Shown: positions 23,813 to 31,927 of the stretch, in pieces
How positions within the stretch are numbered: position 1 is the stretch's first letter
How the letters are laid out: every line of letters starts with the position of its first letter
Source of the DNA: Anaerozeibacter quisquiliarum
GTDB taxonomy: Bacteria > Bacillota > Clostridia > Christensenellales > Aristaeellaceae
Direction: 5' to 3' (one strand)
Assembly (NCBI GenBank): GCA_051162045.1
Contig: JBISDI010000028.1
Length of the DNA stretch: 51,617 nucleotides
Program-made: the position numbers and the translations under genes
The notes under the pieces: model-generated
Database searches by the model: none
Seen by the model: only the letters and a program-made list of their open reading frames with translations
What the model was told of the DNA's origin: nothing

Positions 23813-25693
23813 TCACCTCATTCCGATATGTCCCGGCGTGACGACAGGTATCCAGTGGTTGAGCATCTCATACGCGCCGTCCGGCCGGCGCAAATAGGGC
23901 AGCTTGGTTGTGCTGAGTTCCGGGATATCCGCGACAGAGCCGTCCCGCAACGCCTCGAAGCGCCGCGCCGCCGTGCCAAAACGCGCGATCAGCCCGCCCA
24001 GGCGGATGTCGATCACCTCGAAGCCGAAGGGCTTGTTGGTCGAATGCCACAGCTCGAACCAGGCAAGGCGCAGCGCCTCGAGCGCACGGATGACCTCGAG
24101 CGCCAGCGCCGGCATGCGGGCGATCTGCGCCCCGTCCCGTTCGCGTACGCAGGTTGCCGCGCGGTCGCGCCAGCGGCATTTTGCGTTGAGAACCCGCGCG
24201 ATATGCGCGTGGAACTCGAACAGCAGCGCGTAGCCGGGGTTCTCGCGCGCGTACCGCTCGTAGAGCGGGATCAATTGCTCGTAATGCTCCGCGGCGGGTA
24301 CGCCCCGTAAATCCTCCTCGAAGATCGGCAGCAGCGGATCCTCGTAGAGCAGGTTCTTGAGCGGGTTCGATACGTCCCCGGCGGGCGGCGCAATCCCCGG
24401 CAGCACGTTCAGCCTGGACAGGTCGAGGAAGGCCTGCGCGCTTGCGCCCGCGCACACCTCGAACCGGCGCGCCACTTCTTCCGCGTCGTACCCGCCGGTG
24501 TAGCCGTACTCGGCGTACAGCTGCAGGCCGTACAGGATCGCCGTCAGGTTGGTCTCCGCGCCGTCGTCGCCCCAGGCGGTGGCGAACACCTCGCGCACGT
24601 TCTGCTTTCGGCACTGCGCGAGCGCGGGCAGCGTCGTATTAATCGTCCGAGCATAGTCGACGACCGGCCCGTTCCAGCTCCATATGCCGCCCGCGAACAC
24701 GGTGCGGGCCTCGAACCGGGCGTGCAGCTTGAGCAGCTTCTCGTAGTGCGCCTCGTCCTCGTGGTAGTAGTCCCAGTAGGCCAAATCGATCTCGGGCGGC
24801 GCGGCCGACAGCGTCTCGCTCGTCAGCACGCAGTCGGGGTCGTACAGCAAGCGCGCGGGCGAAGCCGCGTAGAAATGCATGTCGCTCCACATCATGGCCT
24901 TGAGGCCGTGCTTCTTGATGATCGCCCGCACGCGCCTTAGGTGCTCGTCCATCAGCTCGGCGCAGGGCTTGTAGCCGTACTTGGACAGGTAATTGCCCAG
25001 CCCCAGTTCCCAAGCCTCGTCCATGCCGATGTTGATGCGCTTCGACCGGAAGGGGCTTGATGCGGCGACGATCATTTGCTCGATCAGCGCGTAGGTGGCG
25101 TCCTCGCCCACCATCAGGTTGCGATAGGAGTCCTGGGCCTGCTCGAGGCCCGGCCAGCGCAGCGCGCACTCCAGATGCGCCAGCGTCTGGATGCAGGGGA
25201 TCATCTCGATGCCGAGCTCGTCGGCGCAGTCGTCGAGCGCGCGCAGTTCCTCCTGAGTATACCGACCGCGCAGGTAGCCAAAGTAGGGCTGAGCTTCGAT
25301 CTCGTAGGTGTCTTCCGTGTACAGCATGGCCCAGTTGAGGCCCATGAGCGCCATCTTCGCCAGCAGATCCCGCATGCAGTCGGGCGTGAGCACGGCGCCC
25401 CGCGAGCAGTCGAGCATCACGCCGTTGCGGTCGAAGCAGCAGGTCTCGTGGAGCTCGAACGCCGCCTCGCCGCCGCGCTGCTTAAGCAGCGACAGCGCCC
25501 GGAAGAATTCGACCCTGTGATGGTAGCGGATCAGCGCGCGGTCGCCGTGCTTTGAAACGGCGAGGCCCGGCGCGCCCTGGCGCTCAACCGTCACGGCGAG
25601 CCCGTCCGGCGCCTCGTTCAGTTGAAGCAGCGGCGCTACGCGGTCAAGCCCAGCGCGCAGTTCCTCCGGCAACCCGTGAAAGCACAATCGCAT
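23813..25693 (-). CDS. glycoside hydrolase family 20 beta-N-acetylhexosaminidase-like enzyme
   Basis: A 626-residue cytoplasmic protein without signal peptide. An N-terminal alpha/beta domain (1-85) precedes a TIM barrel beginning CFDRNGVMLDCSRGAVLTP. The catalytic Asp-Glu pair is D225-E226 in INIGMDEAWELGLG, matching GH20 (substrate-assisted cleavage of terminal GlcNAc/GalNAc). The C-terminal 200 residues are helical. It resembles the cytoplasmic GH20 subgroup rather than secreted chitobiases, so it should act on imported oligosaccharides. GAGGAGGG precedes the ATG. It is 12 bases after the LacI gene in one minus-strand unit with GH8. Confidence 0.87.
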   Translation of the reverse strand: MRLCFHGLPEELRAGLDRVAPLLQLNEAPDGLAVTVERQGAPGLAVSKHGDRALIRYHHRVEFFRALSLLKQRGGEAAFELHETCCFDRNGVMLDCSRGAVLTPDCMRDLLAKMALMGLNWAMLYTEDTYEIEAQPYFGYLRGRYTQEELRALDDCADELGIEMIPCIQTLAHLECALRWPGLEQAQDSYRNLMVGEDATYALIEQMIVAASSPFRSKRINIGMDEAWELGLGNYLSKYGYKPCAELMDEHLRRVRAIIKKHGLKAMMWSDMHFYAASPARLLYDPDCVLTSETLSAAPPEIDLAYWDYYHEDEAHYEKLLKLHARFEARTVFAGGIWSWNGPVVDYARTINTTLPALAQCRKQNVREVFATAWGDDGAETNLTAILYGLQLYAEYGYTGGYDAEEVARRFEVCAGASAQAFLDLSRLNVLPGIAPPAGDVSNPLKNLLYEDPLLPIFEEDLRGVPAAEHYEQLIPLYERYARENPGYALLFEFHAHIARVLNAKCRWRDRAATCVRERDGAQIARMPALALEVIRALEALRLAWFELWHSTNKPFGFEVIDIRLGGLIARFGTAARRFEALRDGSVADIPELSTTKLPYLRRPDGAYEMLNHWIPVVTPGHIGMR

Positions 25694-25705
25694 CCCGGTC
25701 CCTCC

Positions 25706-26707
25706 TCATATACAACTCTCTCGCATCACGAAATCCGGCTCGAACACCACCGATTGCGGCGCGGCATCCGGGGTGGTCAGCGAGCGGACAAGCAGCTTGA
25801 TGCCCATCTGCCCCATCTCGTACAGCGGCTGGCGCATCGTGGTCAGCCCGGGAAACAGCATGTCCCGCGAATCGGGCGCCTCGTCGTCAAAGCCGATCAC
25901 GGCCACGTCGTCCGGCACGCGCAGCCCGCTTGCGATCAGCGCGCGCATCACGCCGTAGGCGGTCTTGTCCGCGCCCGCGAAGCAGGCGTCGGGCACGCGG
26001 CCTTGCCCAATCAGCTTTGTCATGCGCTCGCAGGCGAGCGCTTCCTCAAAGTCGGACTGGATCACGGTGCCGTCCTCCACAGGCACCCCCGCGTCGCGCA
26101 TGGCGGCGAGGAAGCCCTCGAGCCGCTCGTGCGCGACATTGTAGTTCATGTCGCCTGTGAAGTGGCAAATGCGCTTGTAGCCGCGCGCGATCAGGTGGCG
26201 GGTCGCGCGGTAGGCCCCGCCCGTGTTGTTCACGCGCACACGGTTGAAGCTCTCGCCCGGCACGTCGCCCTCGATCAGCACGCAGTGGGGCGCGCGCTTG
26301 ACCAGGTGACGCACGAGCGGCGCGTCCTCGAGCCGGCTGCCGAAGGCGACGATGCCGTCCGCGCGCCCCTCCATGAAGTAGTCCACATAGCGGTACTTTA
26401 TGTCCGGCCGGCTGCGGCCGCTGCAAAACACCACATTGTAGCCCATCTCCTCTCCCATGTCCTGCAAACCCCGGATCAGTTCAAAGAAGTATTTTTCGCA
26501 CAGGTCGTCCATCACCACGCCGATGATCTGAGTGGACTGCCTGACGAGCGAACGCGCCAGGGCGTTGGGCACATAGCGCGCCTCCCGTATGGCCTCCCGG
26601 ATCTTGCGCCGGTTCTCGGGACTGACGCCGGGCTTGTCGTTGAGCACGCGCGACACCAGCGCGCTTGAAACGCCCACCTTTTTAGCGATCTCGTGTATGG
26701 TTGCCAT
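25706..26707 (-). CDS. LacI-family transcriptional repressor
   Basis: A 333-residue LacI/GalR protein: helix-turn-helix MATIHEIAKKVGVSSALVSR, the typical hinge ARYVPNALARSLVRQST, and a sugar-binding core (IIGVVMDDLCEKYFFELIRGL ... DVAVIGFDDEAP). ATG 26707 is seven bases after GGGGG; an ATG two codons earlier is too close. It is the first gene of a lacI-GH20-GH8 unit and divergent from the lplB-type operon. Two near-identical CG-centred operators lie in the shared control region, one over its own -35 box, so it should control both directions. Confidence 0.93.
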   Translation of the reverse strand: MATIHEIAKKVGVSSALVSRVLNDKPGVSPENRRKIREAIREARYVPNALARSLVRQSTQIIGVVMDDLCEKYFFELIRGLQDMGEEMGYNVVFCSGRSRPDIKYRYVDYFMEGRADGIVAFGSRLEDAPLVRHLVKRAPHCVLIEGDVPGESFNRVRVNNTGGAYRATRHLIARGYKRICHFTGDMNYNVAHERLEGFLAAMRDAGVPVEDGTVIQSDFEEALACERMTKLIGQGRVPDACFAGADKTAYGVMRALIASGLRVPDDVAVIGFDDEAPDSRDMLFPGLTTMRQPLYEMGQMGIKLLVRSLTTPDAAPQSVVFEPDFVMRESCI

Positions 26708-26746
26708 GCGCATCCCCCGTCTGTCGGTTGTCGTTTACTCCGCATC

Positions 26747-26775
26747 AGCATATCATATCGTCACAGGAAAGTCAA
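26747..26775 (-). promoter_or_regulatory. promoter of the lacI-GH20-GH8 unit
   Basis: Minus strand: TTGACT (26770-26775), 17 bases, TATGCT (26747-26752). The -35 box lies inside operator 1 (26771-26784), so binding there would repress this promoter. Confidence 0.7.
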
Positions 26776-26784
26776 ACGATTTAC
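26771..26784. promoter_or_regulatory. LacI-type operator 1
   Basis: GTCAAACGATTTAC, reverse complement GTAAATCGTTTGAC. It is CG-centred like most LacI-family operators and differs at one base from operator 2, 90 bases away. Confidence 0.65.
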
Positions 26785-26820
26785 ATTTCATAACCCCAGA
26801 AAATTTCTGCCGATACGGGG

Positions 26821-26849
26821 TTGACAAACCCAAAACTTTACGCTATGAT
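26821..26849 (+). promoter_or_regulatory. promoter of the lplB/ytcP/GH4 operon
   Basis: TTGACA (26821-26826), 17 bases, TATGAT (26844-26849). Near-consensus, with the predicted start near 26856. Confidence 0.8.
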
Positions 26850-26860
26850 ACGCTCAAGAT

Positions 26861-26874
26861 GTAAATCGATTGAC
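26861..26874. promoter_or_regulatory. LacI-type operator 2
   Basis: GTAAATCGATTGAC at about +6 to +19 of the rightward transcript, CG-centred. Bound repressor would block elongation, and pairing with operator 1 could loop out both promoters. Confidence 0.7.
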
Positions 26875-26908
26875 ATTTGTGTGATTTCTGTAAACGAGGA
26901 GGGCGGCG

Positions 26909-27886
26909 ATGAGCAAAACCGTCTTTGCAACCGTGCGCCGGGCAAAGAAGCGCGGAGCGTCCCTGCACAAAAAGCTGTGGCGGCAGCGCCATCTGCTGAT
27001 GATGTCGGTGCCGTTCATCATCTGGGCGATCGCGTTCCAATACCTGCCGCTGGCCGGCTGGACGATGGCGTTCCAGGATTTCAAGCTCAAGGCCAGCCTG
27101 GCAAACAGTTTTTTCGGCGCGCCGTTCGTGGGGCTCAAGCACTTTCAACTGCTGTGGCAGGACTTTCTCTCGCGCGGCCGGTTCTACCTTGCGCTGCGCA
27201 ACACGCTGGCCATGAGCCTCTTGTCGCTCACGATCGGGTTCGCCATGCCGATCCTCTTCGCGCTGATGATTAACGAGTTGCGCGGACGCCTGTTCAAGCG
27301 CGTGGTGCAGACCGTGTCGTATCTGCCGCACTTCATCTCCTGGGTGGTCGCGGCCGGCATGATCTCCGCGATGCTGTCCTCGGAGGGCCCGATCAACAAC
27401 GTGCTGCTCTCTATGGGCTTGACGCAGTCGCGCACCGCCTTCCTCGCCGTGCCCGAATACTTCTGGGGGATCGTGACGGCGTCCGACATCTGGAAGGAGA
27501 TCGGCTGGAACGCGATCATCTTCCTGGCGGCCATCACGAGCGTCGATCAGGCGCTGTACGAATCGGCGGAGATCGACGGCGCGAACCGCTTCCAGAAGAT
27601 GCTGCGCATCACGCTGCCCTGCATCATGCCGGTCATCGTCGTGATTCTAATCATGAACATCGGCTGGATCATCAGCATCGGCTTTGAGAAGCAGTACCTG
27701 CTGGGCAGCGATCTGGTGCGCTCGTATTCGGAGGTGCTGGACATCTACGTGCTCAAGTACGGCATCGGCCAGAGCCGCTACAGCTTCGGCACGGCCATCG
27801 GCATCTTCAAATCGGTGGTGTCGATCGCGCTTTTGATGCTGGCCAATTGGTTCGCCAAGCGCGCCGGGCAGGAAGGGGTGCTGTGA
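26909..27886 (+). CDS. ABC transporter permease, LplB type
   Basis: A 325-residue permease of the LplB/YtcO subgroup (polysaccharide or complex-glycan importers). A basic N-terminus (RRAKKRGASLHKKLWRQRHLL) is followed by MMSVPFIIWAIAFQYLPLAG and five further helices. The EAA loop is ESAEIDGANRFQKMLRITLPCIMP. GAGGAGGG precedes the ATG. It forms the channel with the YtcP-type permease, whose ATG overlaps its stop (TGATG). First gene of the operon repressed by the divergent LacI protein. Confidence 0.92.
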   Translation: MSKTVFATVRRAKKRGASLHKKLWRQRHLLMMSVPFIIWAIAFQYLPLAGWTMAFQDFKLKASLANSFFGAPFVGLKHFQLLWQDFLSRGRFYLALRNTLAMSLLSLTIGFAMPILFALMINELRGRLFKRVVQTVSYLPHFISWVVAAGMISAMLSSEGPINNVLLSMGLTQSRTAFLAVPEYFWGIVTASDIWKEIGWNAIIFLAAITSVDQALYESAEIDGANRFQKMLRITLPCIMPVIVVILIMNIGWIISIGFEKQYLLGSDLVRSYSEVLDIYVLKYGIGQSRYSFGTAIGIFKSVVSIALLMLANWFAKRAGQEGVL

Positions 27887-28809
27887 TGAAGGCGGCGATG
27901 CGGCACAGAGGGGCCTTCCTCCGCGGGTCGGTCGGCGACAAAATCTTCGACTTGCTGCTGATTGCGTTCATGATCGCGGTTCTGATCGCGACGCTGTTTC
28001 CGTTCCTGAACGCCGTCGCGCTCGCGTTCAACGATTCGAAGGACTCGATCAAGGGCGGCATCGGCATCTGGCCGCGCAGGTTCACATTACAGAATTTCCA
28101 AACGCTCGCGCGCTACCCGGCGCTTCGGCAGGGCATGCTGATCTCCGTCGCGCGCACCGTCTTGGGCGCCACGGTCAGCGTGCTGTCCACCAGCATGCTG
28201 GCCTACGCGATCAGCCGGCGGGATTTCATCCTGCGCCGCTTCACGACGCTTTTGTTCCTGCTGACGATGTACATCGACTGCGGGCTGATCCCGCACTTCA
28301 TGGTGATCCGGCTGTTCAAGCTCAACAACAGCTTCTGGGTATACATCATCCCCGGGCTGATTAGCGCCTACAACCTGATCGTCATGCGCAGCTTCATCGA
28401 CCAGCTGCCCTACAGCCTGCAGGAATCGGCGTTCCTGGACGGCGCGAACGACTTCGTGATCTTCTGGCGGGTGGTGATGCCGCTGTCGGGGCCGGTGATC
28501 GCCACGGTGGCGCTGTTCTGCGCGGTGGGCCAGTGGAACAGCTGGTTCGACACCTTCCTGTACGCGCCGTTCAACGAATCGATCACCACGATGCAGTACG
28601 AACTGATGAAGGTGCTGCAAAGCGCCTCGGCGCAGACCAACGCCGCCCACATGGGCCAGGCCGGACGAGCGGCGACCGCCGGCAACGTCTCGCCGCTGTC
28701 GGTGCGCATGACGATCACCGTGGTGTCCATCCTGCCGATCATCTGCGTGTACCCCTTCGTGCAAAGGTATTTCGTGACCGGCATCACATTGGGCGCGGTC
28801 AAGAGTTGA
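27886..28809 (+). CDS. ABC transporter permease, YtcP/LplC type
   Basis: A 307-residue permease with the YtcP pattern: ATLFPFLNAVALAFNDSKD near the first helix, LTMYIDCGLIPHFMVIRLF in the middle, an EAA loop ESAFLDGANDFVIFWRVVMP and the C-terminus FVTGITLGAVKS. The start at 27886 overlaps the upstream stop by one base, so translation is coupled; an upstream in-frame start is not supported. Partner of the LplB-type permease, with the binding protein encoded next. Confidence 0.92.
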   Translation: MKAAMRHRGAFLRGSVGDKIFDLLLIAFMIAVLIATLFPFLNAVALAFNDSKDSIKGGIGIWPRRFTLQNFQTLARYPALRQGMLISVARTVLGATVSVLSTSMLAYAISRRDFILRRFTTLLFLLTMYIDCGLIPHFMVIRLFKLNNSFWVYIIPGLISAYNLIVMRSFIDQLPYSLQESAFLDGANDFVIFWRVVMPLSGPVIATVALFCAVGQWNSWFDTFLYAPFNESITTMQYELMKVLQSASAQTNAAHMGQAGRAATAGNVSPLSVRMTITVVSILPIICVYPFVQRYFVTGITLGAVKS

Positions 28810-28883
28810 CCGCGCGCATCGCGCATGAAGCTTTGCCGCCGGTCATGCCGGGGCATGCAATAATGAAAGTAGGTGGATGACAC

Positions 28884-30530
28884 ATGTGTAAGACCCGGAA
28901 CATCGTAAGCCTGTTGCTGGCCGTGCTGCTGATTTGCGGCATGGCGCCAGCCTTCGCGCAGACCGCGAAGGACCCCATCACCTTCACGATCTACATCGAG
29001 GACGCGCAGGAGAACCGCGTCGAGGAGGGCTTCCAGGGCACCGTATCCAAAAAGATCACCGCGGACACCGGCGTCACGATCAAGTACAACTTCGGCGTGG
29101 GCGACGTGTCCGAGCAGGTCACGCTGATGGTAGCCGACCGCAGCTTCCCGGACTTCGTATTCTCCCGCTCGCACCTGTACAGCTTCCTGGAGGCCGACGC
29201 CTACATCGATCTGGCGCCGCTGATCGAGGAGCACGGGCCCAACATCAAGGCGCTTTACGGCAAGTACTTCGACTCGCTCAAGGACAAGGACGGCCACATC
29301 TACTACCTGGGTCAGGACTTCGTGCATCCGATCAACCCCACGAAGGACCCGGAAGACAGCTTCGAGCTGCAGCTGGCCGTGGTCAAGGAACTCGGCTATC
29401 CCGAGATCCGCACGCTGGATCAGTATGCCGACGCCATCCGCCAGTACAAGGCGAAGCACCCCACGATCGACGGCCAGCCCACGATCGGCCTGACGCTGAC
29501 CTGCGGCGAGGGCTGGCGCTACTACATCACGCTGATTAACCCGGGCATCCGCGCCTCAGGCGGGCCGGACGACGGCAACTACTTCATCGATCCCGACACG
29601 ATGAAGACCATCTACGCCTACGCGAAGCCCGAGATCAAGGAATACTACCGCTTCCTGAACGGCCTGTATGCCGAGGGCCTGCTGGATCCCGACGCGTTCA
29701 CCCAGACCCACGACGAGTACCTGGCCAAGATCGCCAGCGGCCGCGTACTGGCGCTGACCGACGGCGACTGGGAGTATGCGGAGGCCGAGAACATCCTGCG
29801 CAACGAGGGCAAGGCCGAGCGCACCTACGCGCGCTTCCCGGTCACGCTGAGCCGGGACATCCCGCACCCGGCCTACCGCCCCTACGCCCACATCTTCAAG
29901 AACGGCGTGGGCGTGACCACCAACTGCCCCGATCCCGTGCGCGCCGTGCAGTTCCTCGACTACCTGTGCCGCCCGGAGACGCAAATCCTGACCAACTGGG
30001 GCTTTGAGGGCGAGGACTGGGAGATCCGCGACGGCATGCGCAAACCCACCCGCACCGACGATCAGCAGACCACCGACTACATCCTGAAGACCGGTATCGG
30101 GAATATGACCTATCCCTGGCCGGCGCTGGGCGCGGTCAAGGACGCGGACGGCTACTGGATGGTGCCGCGCGCCGACGACGAATCGCTGATCGAGCGCTAC
30201 TCCCCCGAGGCCAAGGAAGCGCTGGCCGCCTACGGCGTGCGCACCTGGAAGGACCTGTTCCCCAAGCCCGAGGTGTTCAAGGAGTCCAGGTGGGGCCAGG
30301 CCTGGCTGATTTTCGACAACCAGCCGGCCGACAGCGAGTTCAGCATCCTGCAGAACGAGTGCAACGCGCTGGCCGCGCAGTACCTGTCCATGGCCGTCAG
30401 CGCTGCGCCCGACAAGTTCGACGCGGTGTGGGATGAGTTCACGACCCGGCTCGACAACGCGCAGGTGGATCGGCTGGGCGAACTGGCCACCGAGTTGGTC
30501 ATCGATACCTCAAACTGGGATAAGAAATAA
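28884..30530 (+). CDS. extracellular solute-binding protein, LplA type
   Basis: A 548-residue binding protein, larger than ordinary sugar-binding proteins as is usual for LplA/YtcQ partners. The signal peptide MCKTRNIVSLLLAVLLICGM is cleaved near APAFA-QTAKD; a Cys lies in the hydrophobic core but not in a proper lipobox. The mature part has TFTIYIEDAQENRVEE, LMVADRSFPDFVFSRS and a C-terminal ligand lobe (AVKDADGYWMVP). AGGTGG eight bases before the ATG is a modest ribosome site. It should bind an oligosaccharide, perhaps from the glycans cut by GH8 or GH20. Confidence 0.9.
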   Translation: MCKTRNIVSLLLAVLLICGMAPAFAQTAKDPITFTIYIEDAQENRVEEGFQGTVSKKITADTGVTIKYNFGVGDVSEQVTLMVADRSFPDFVFSRSHLYSFLEADAYIDLAPLIEEHGPNIKALYGKYFDSLKDKDGHIYYLGQDFVHPINPTKDPEDSFELQLAVVKELGYPEIRTLDQYADAIRQYKAKHPTIDGQPTIGLTLTCGEGWRYYITLINPGIRASGGPDDGNYFIDPDTMKTIYAYAKPEIKEYYRFLNGLYAEGLLDPDAFTQTHDEYLAKIASGRVLALTDGDWEYAEAENILRNEGKAERTYARFPVTLSRDIPHPAYRPYAHIFKNGVGVTTNCPDPVRAVQFLDYLCRPETQILTNWGFEGEDWEIRDGMRKPTRTDDQQTTDYILKTGIGNMTYPWPALGAVKDADGYWMVPRADDESLIERYSPEAKEALAAYGVRTWKDLFPKPEVFKESRWGQAWLIFDNQPADSEFSILQNECNALAAQYLSMAVSAAPDKFDAVWDEFTTRLDNAQVDRLGELATELVIDTSNWDKK

Positions 30531-30541
30531 CACGGCGATGG

Positions 30542-30575
30542 TATAATCAGGGCGGGCGGATTGTATCCGCCCGCC
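30542..30575 (+). promoter_or_regulatory. extended -10 box and hairpin before the second GH4 gene
   Basis: TATAAT (30542-30547) preceded by TGG gives an extended -10 without a clear -35. Close behind is a perfect hairpin, GGCGGGCGGAT (30551-30561) and its complement (30565-30575). Either an internal promoter or a mRNA-protecting hairpin after the binding-protein gene. Confidence 0.45.
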
Positions 30576-30635
30576 GCGGATTGCCTTAGGGGCGACCTGC
30601 GGCCGCCCGAGCCTGTTGGAATGGGAGATGAACCT

Positions 30636-31913
30636 ATGAAAGGGCTAAAATTGACCGTCATCGGTGCGGGCAGCACCTATACCCCGGAGATCGCGGAGGG
30701 ACTGATTGCCCGACGCGCCACACTGCCCATCAAAACGCTGTGCTTCATGGATGTGAACCTCAAGAAGATGGGCGTGGTCGCCGGCCTGGTCGGTCGGATG
30801 CTCGAAAAGTCGCTCTTCAAGGGCCGGTTCATTCAGACCGACGATCTGGGGCTGGCGCTCGACGGCGCCGACTACGTGATCGCTCAGATCCGCGTGGGCG
30901 GGCTGGACGCGCGCATCCTGGACGAGAAGCTGCCGCTCAAGTACCGCCTGCTCGGCCAGGAGACCACCGGCATCGGCGGCTTCATGCAGGCGCTGCGCAC
31001 CGTGGGCCCGGTGATGGACATCGCGCGGGAGATCGAACGGCGCTGCCCGAACGCCTGGTTCGTCAACTTTACCAACCCCTCGGGCATCCTGGCCGAGGCG
31101 GTGCTTGGGCATACCTCCGTCCGGATGCTGGGCCTGTGCAATTGCCCGATCAACATGCTCGCCGACGTGCGCAATGAAATGACGCAGGGCCGCGACTTCG
31201 ACTACGACTACGTGGGGCTCAATCACCTGAGCTGGATCACGTCGGTTCGGCTCGAGGGCCGCGAGCTGCTGACGCCGGGCGCGTTCTCGACCGGGCGCGG
31301 CATGGCGAACATCCCGCAGGTTGATCTGCCCGAGCCGCTGCTGCGCGCGGTGGGCGCGATTCCGTCCAGCTACCTCGGCTACTACTACAACCGCGAGGCG
31401 CATCTCGAGAAGTGCCTGTCGGCCAAGCTCAGCCGCGGCGAGGAATGCCGCGTGATCGAGCGGAACCTGCTCGACCAGTACGCCGATCCCAACCTCTCCG
31501 AGAAGCCCGAGTCGCTGTCCAAGCGCGGAGGCGCGCTGTACTCGACCGCCGCCGTGAACCTTATCAACGCCATCCACCTGGACAGCCACGATCGGCAGGT
31601 GGTCAATACGCGCAACCGCGGCGCGCTCAGTTTCATGGACGCGGACGACGTGGTGGAGATCCCCTGCGAGATCAGCCGGGACGATGTCGTGCCTATCGCG
31701 CCGAGCGCGCCGGTGAACGCGCACATCGTCGCGCTGATGCGCGCCGTCAAGGCCTACGAAAAGCTGACGGTCCAAGCCGCGCTGACCGGCGAGCGCGACG
31801 TCGCGCTCGCCGCGCTCCTCACCCATCCCCTGATCGGCGACTACGAACGGGCCGGCGGCGCGCTGGGCGAGATGCTCGAGGCGAACCGGCAGTGGCTGCC
31901 CAATTTTCAGTAG
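30636..31913 (+). CDS. 6-phospho-beta-glucosidase-like GH4 enzyme
   Basis: A 425-residue GH4 enzyme of the LicH/CelF-like type. NAD binding is at KLTVIGAGSTYTPEIAEGL (5-23), then RVGGLDARILDE, NFTNPSG (144-150), the metal ligands Cys168 in GLCNCPINM and His197 in GLNHLSW, and YYYNREAHLE. This pattern fits 6-phospho-beta-glucosidases better than the first GH4 does. It starts at 30636 after GGGAG; upstream in-frame codons lie in non-coding DNA. The kinase encoded 14 bases downstream could supply the 6-phosphate, because the operon has an ABC importer and no PTS. Confidence 0.9.
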   Translation: MKGLKLTVIGAGSTYTPEIAEGLIARRATLPIKTLCFMDVNLKKMGVVAGLVGRMLEKSLFKGRFIQTDDLGLALDGADYVIAQIRVGGLDARILDEKLPLKYRLLGQETTGIGGFMQALRTVGPVMDIAREIERRCPNAWFVNFTNPSGILAEAVLGHTSVRMLGLCNCPINMLADVRNEMTQGRDFDYDYVGLNHLSWITSVRLEGRELLTPGAFSTGRGMANIPQVDLPEPLLRAVGAIPSSYLGYYYNREAHLEKCLSAKLSRGEECRVIERNLLDQYADPNLSEKPESLSKRGGALYSTAAVNLINAIHLDSHDRQVVNTRNRGALSFMDADDVVEIPCEISRDDVVPIAPSAPVNAHIVALMRAVKAYEKLTVQAALTGERDVALAALLTHPLIGDYERAGGALGEMLEANRQWLPNFQ

Positions 31914-31927
31914 TGGGGGCGCATGAC

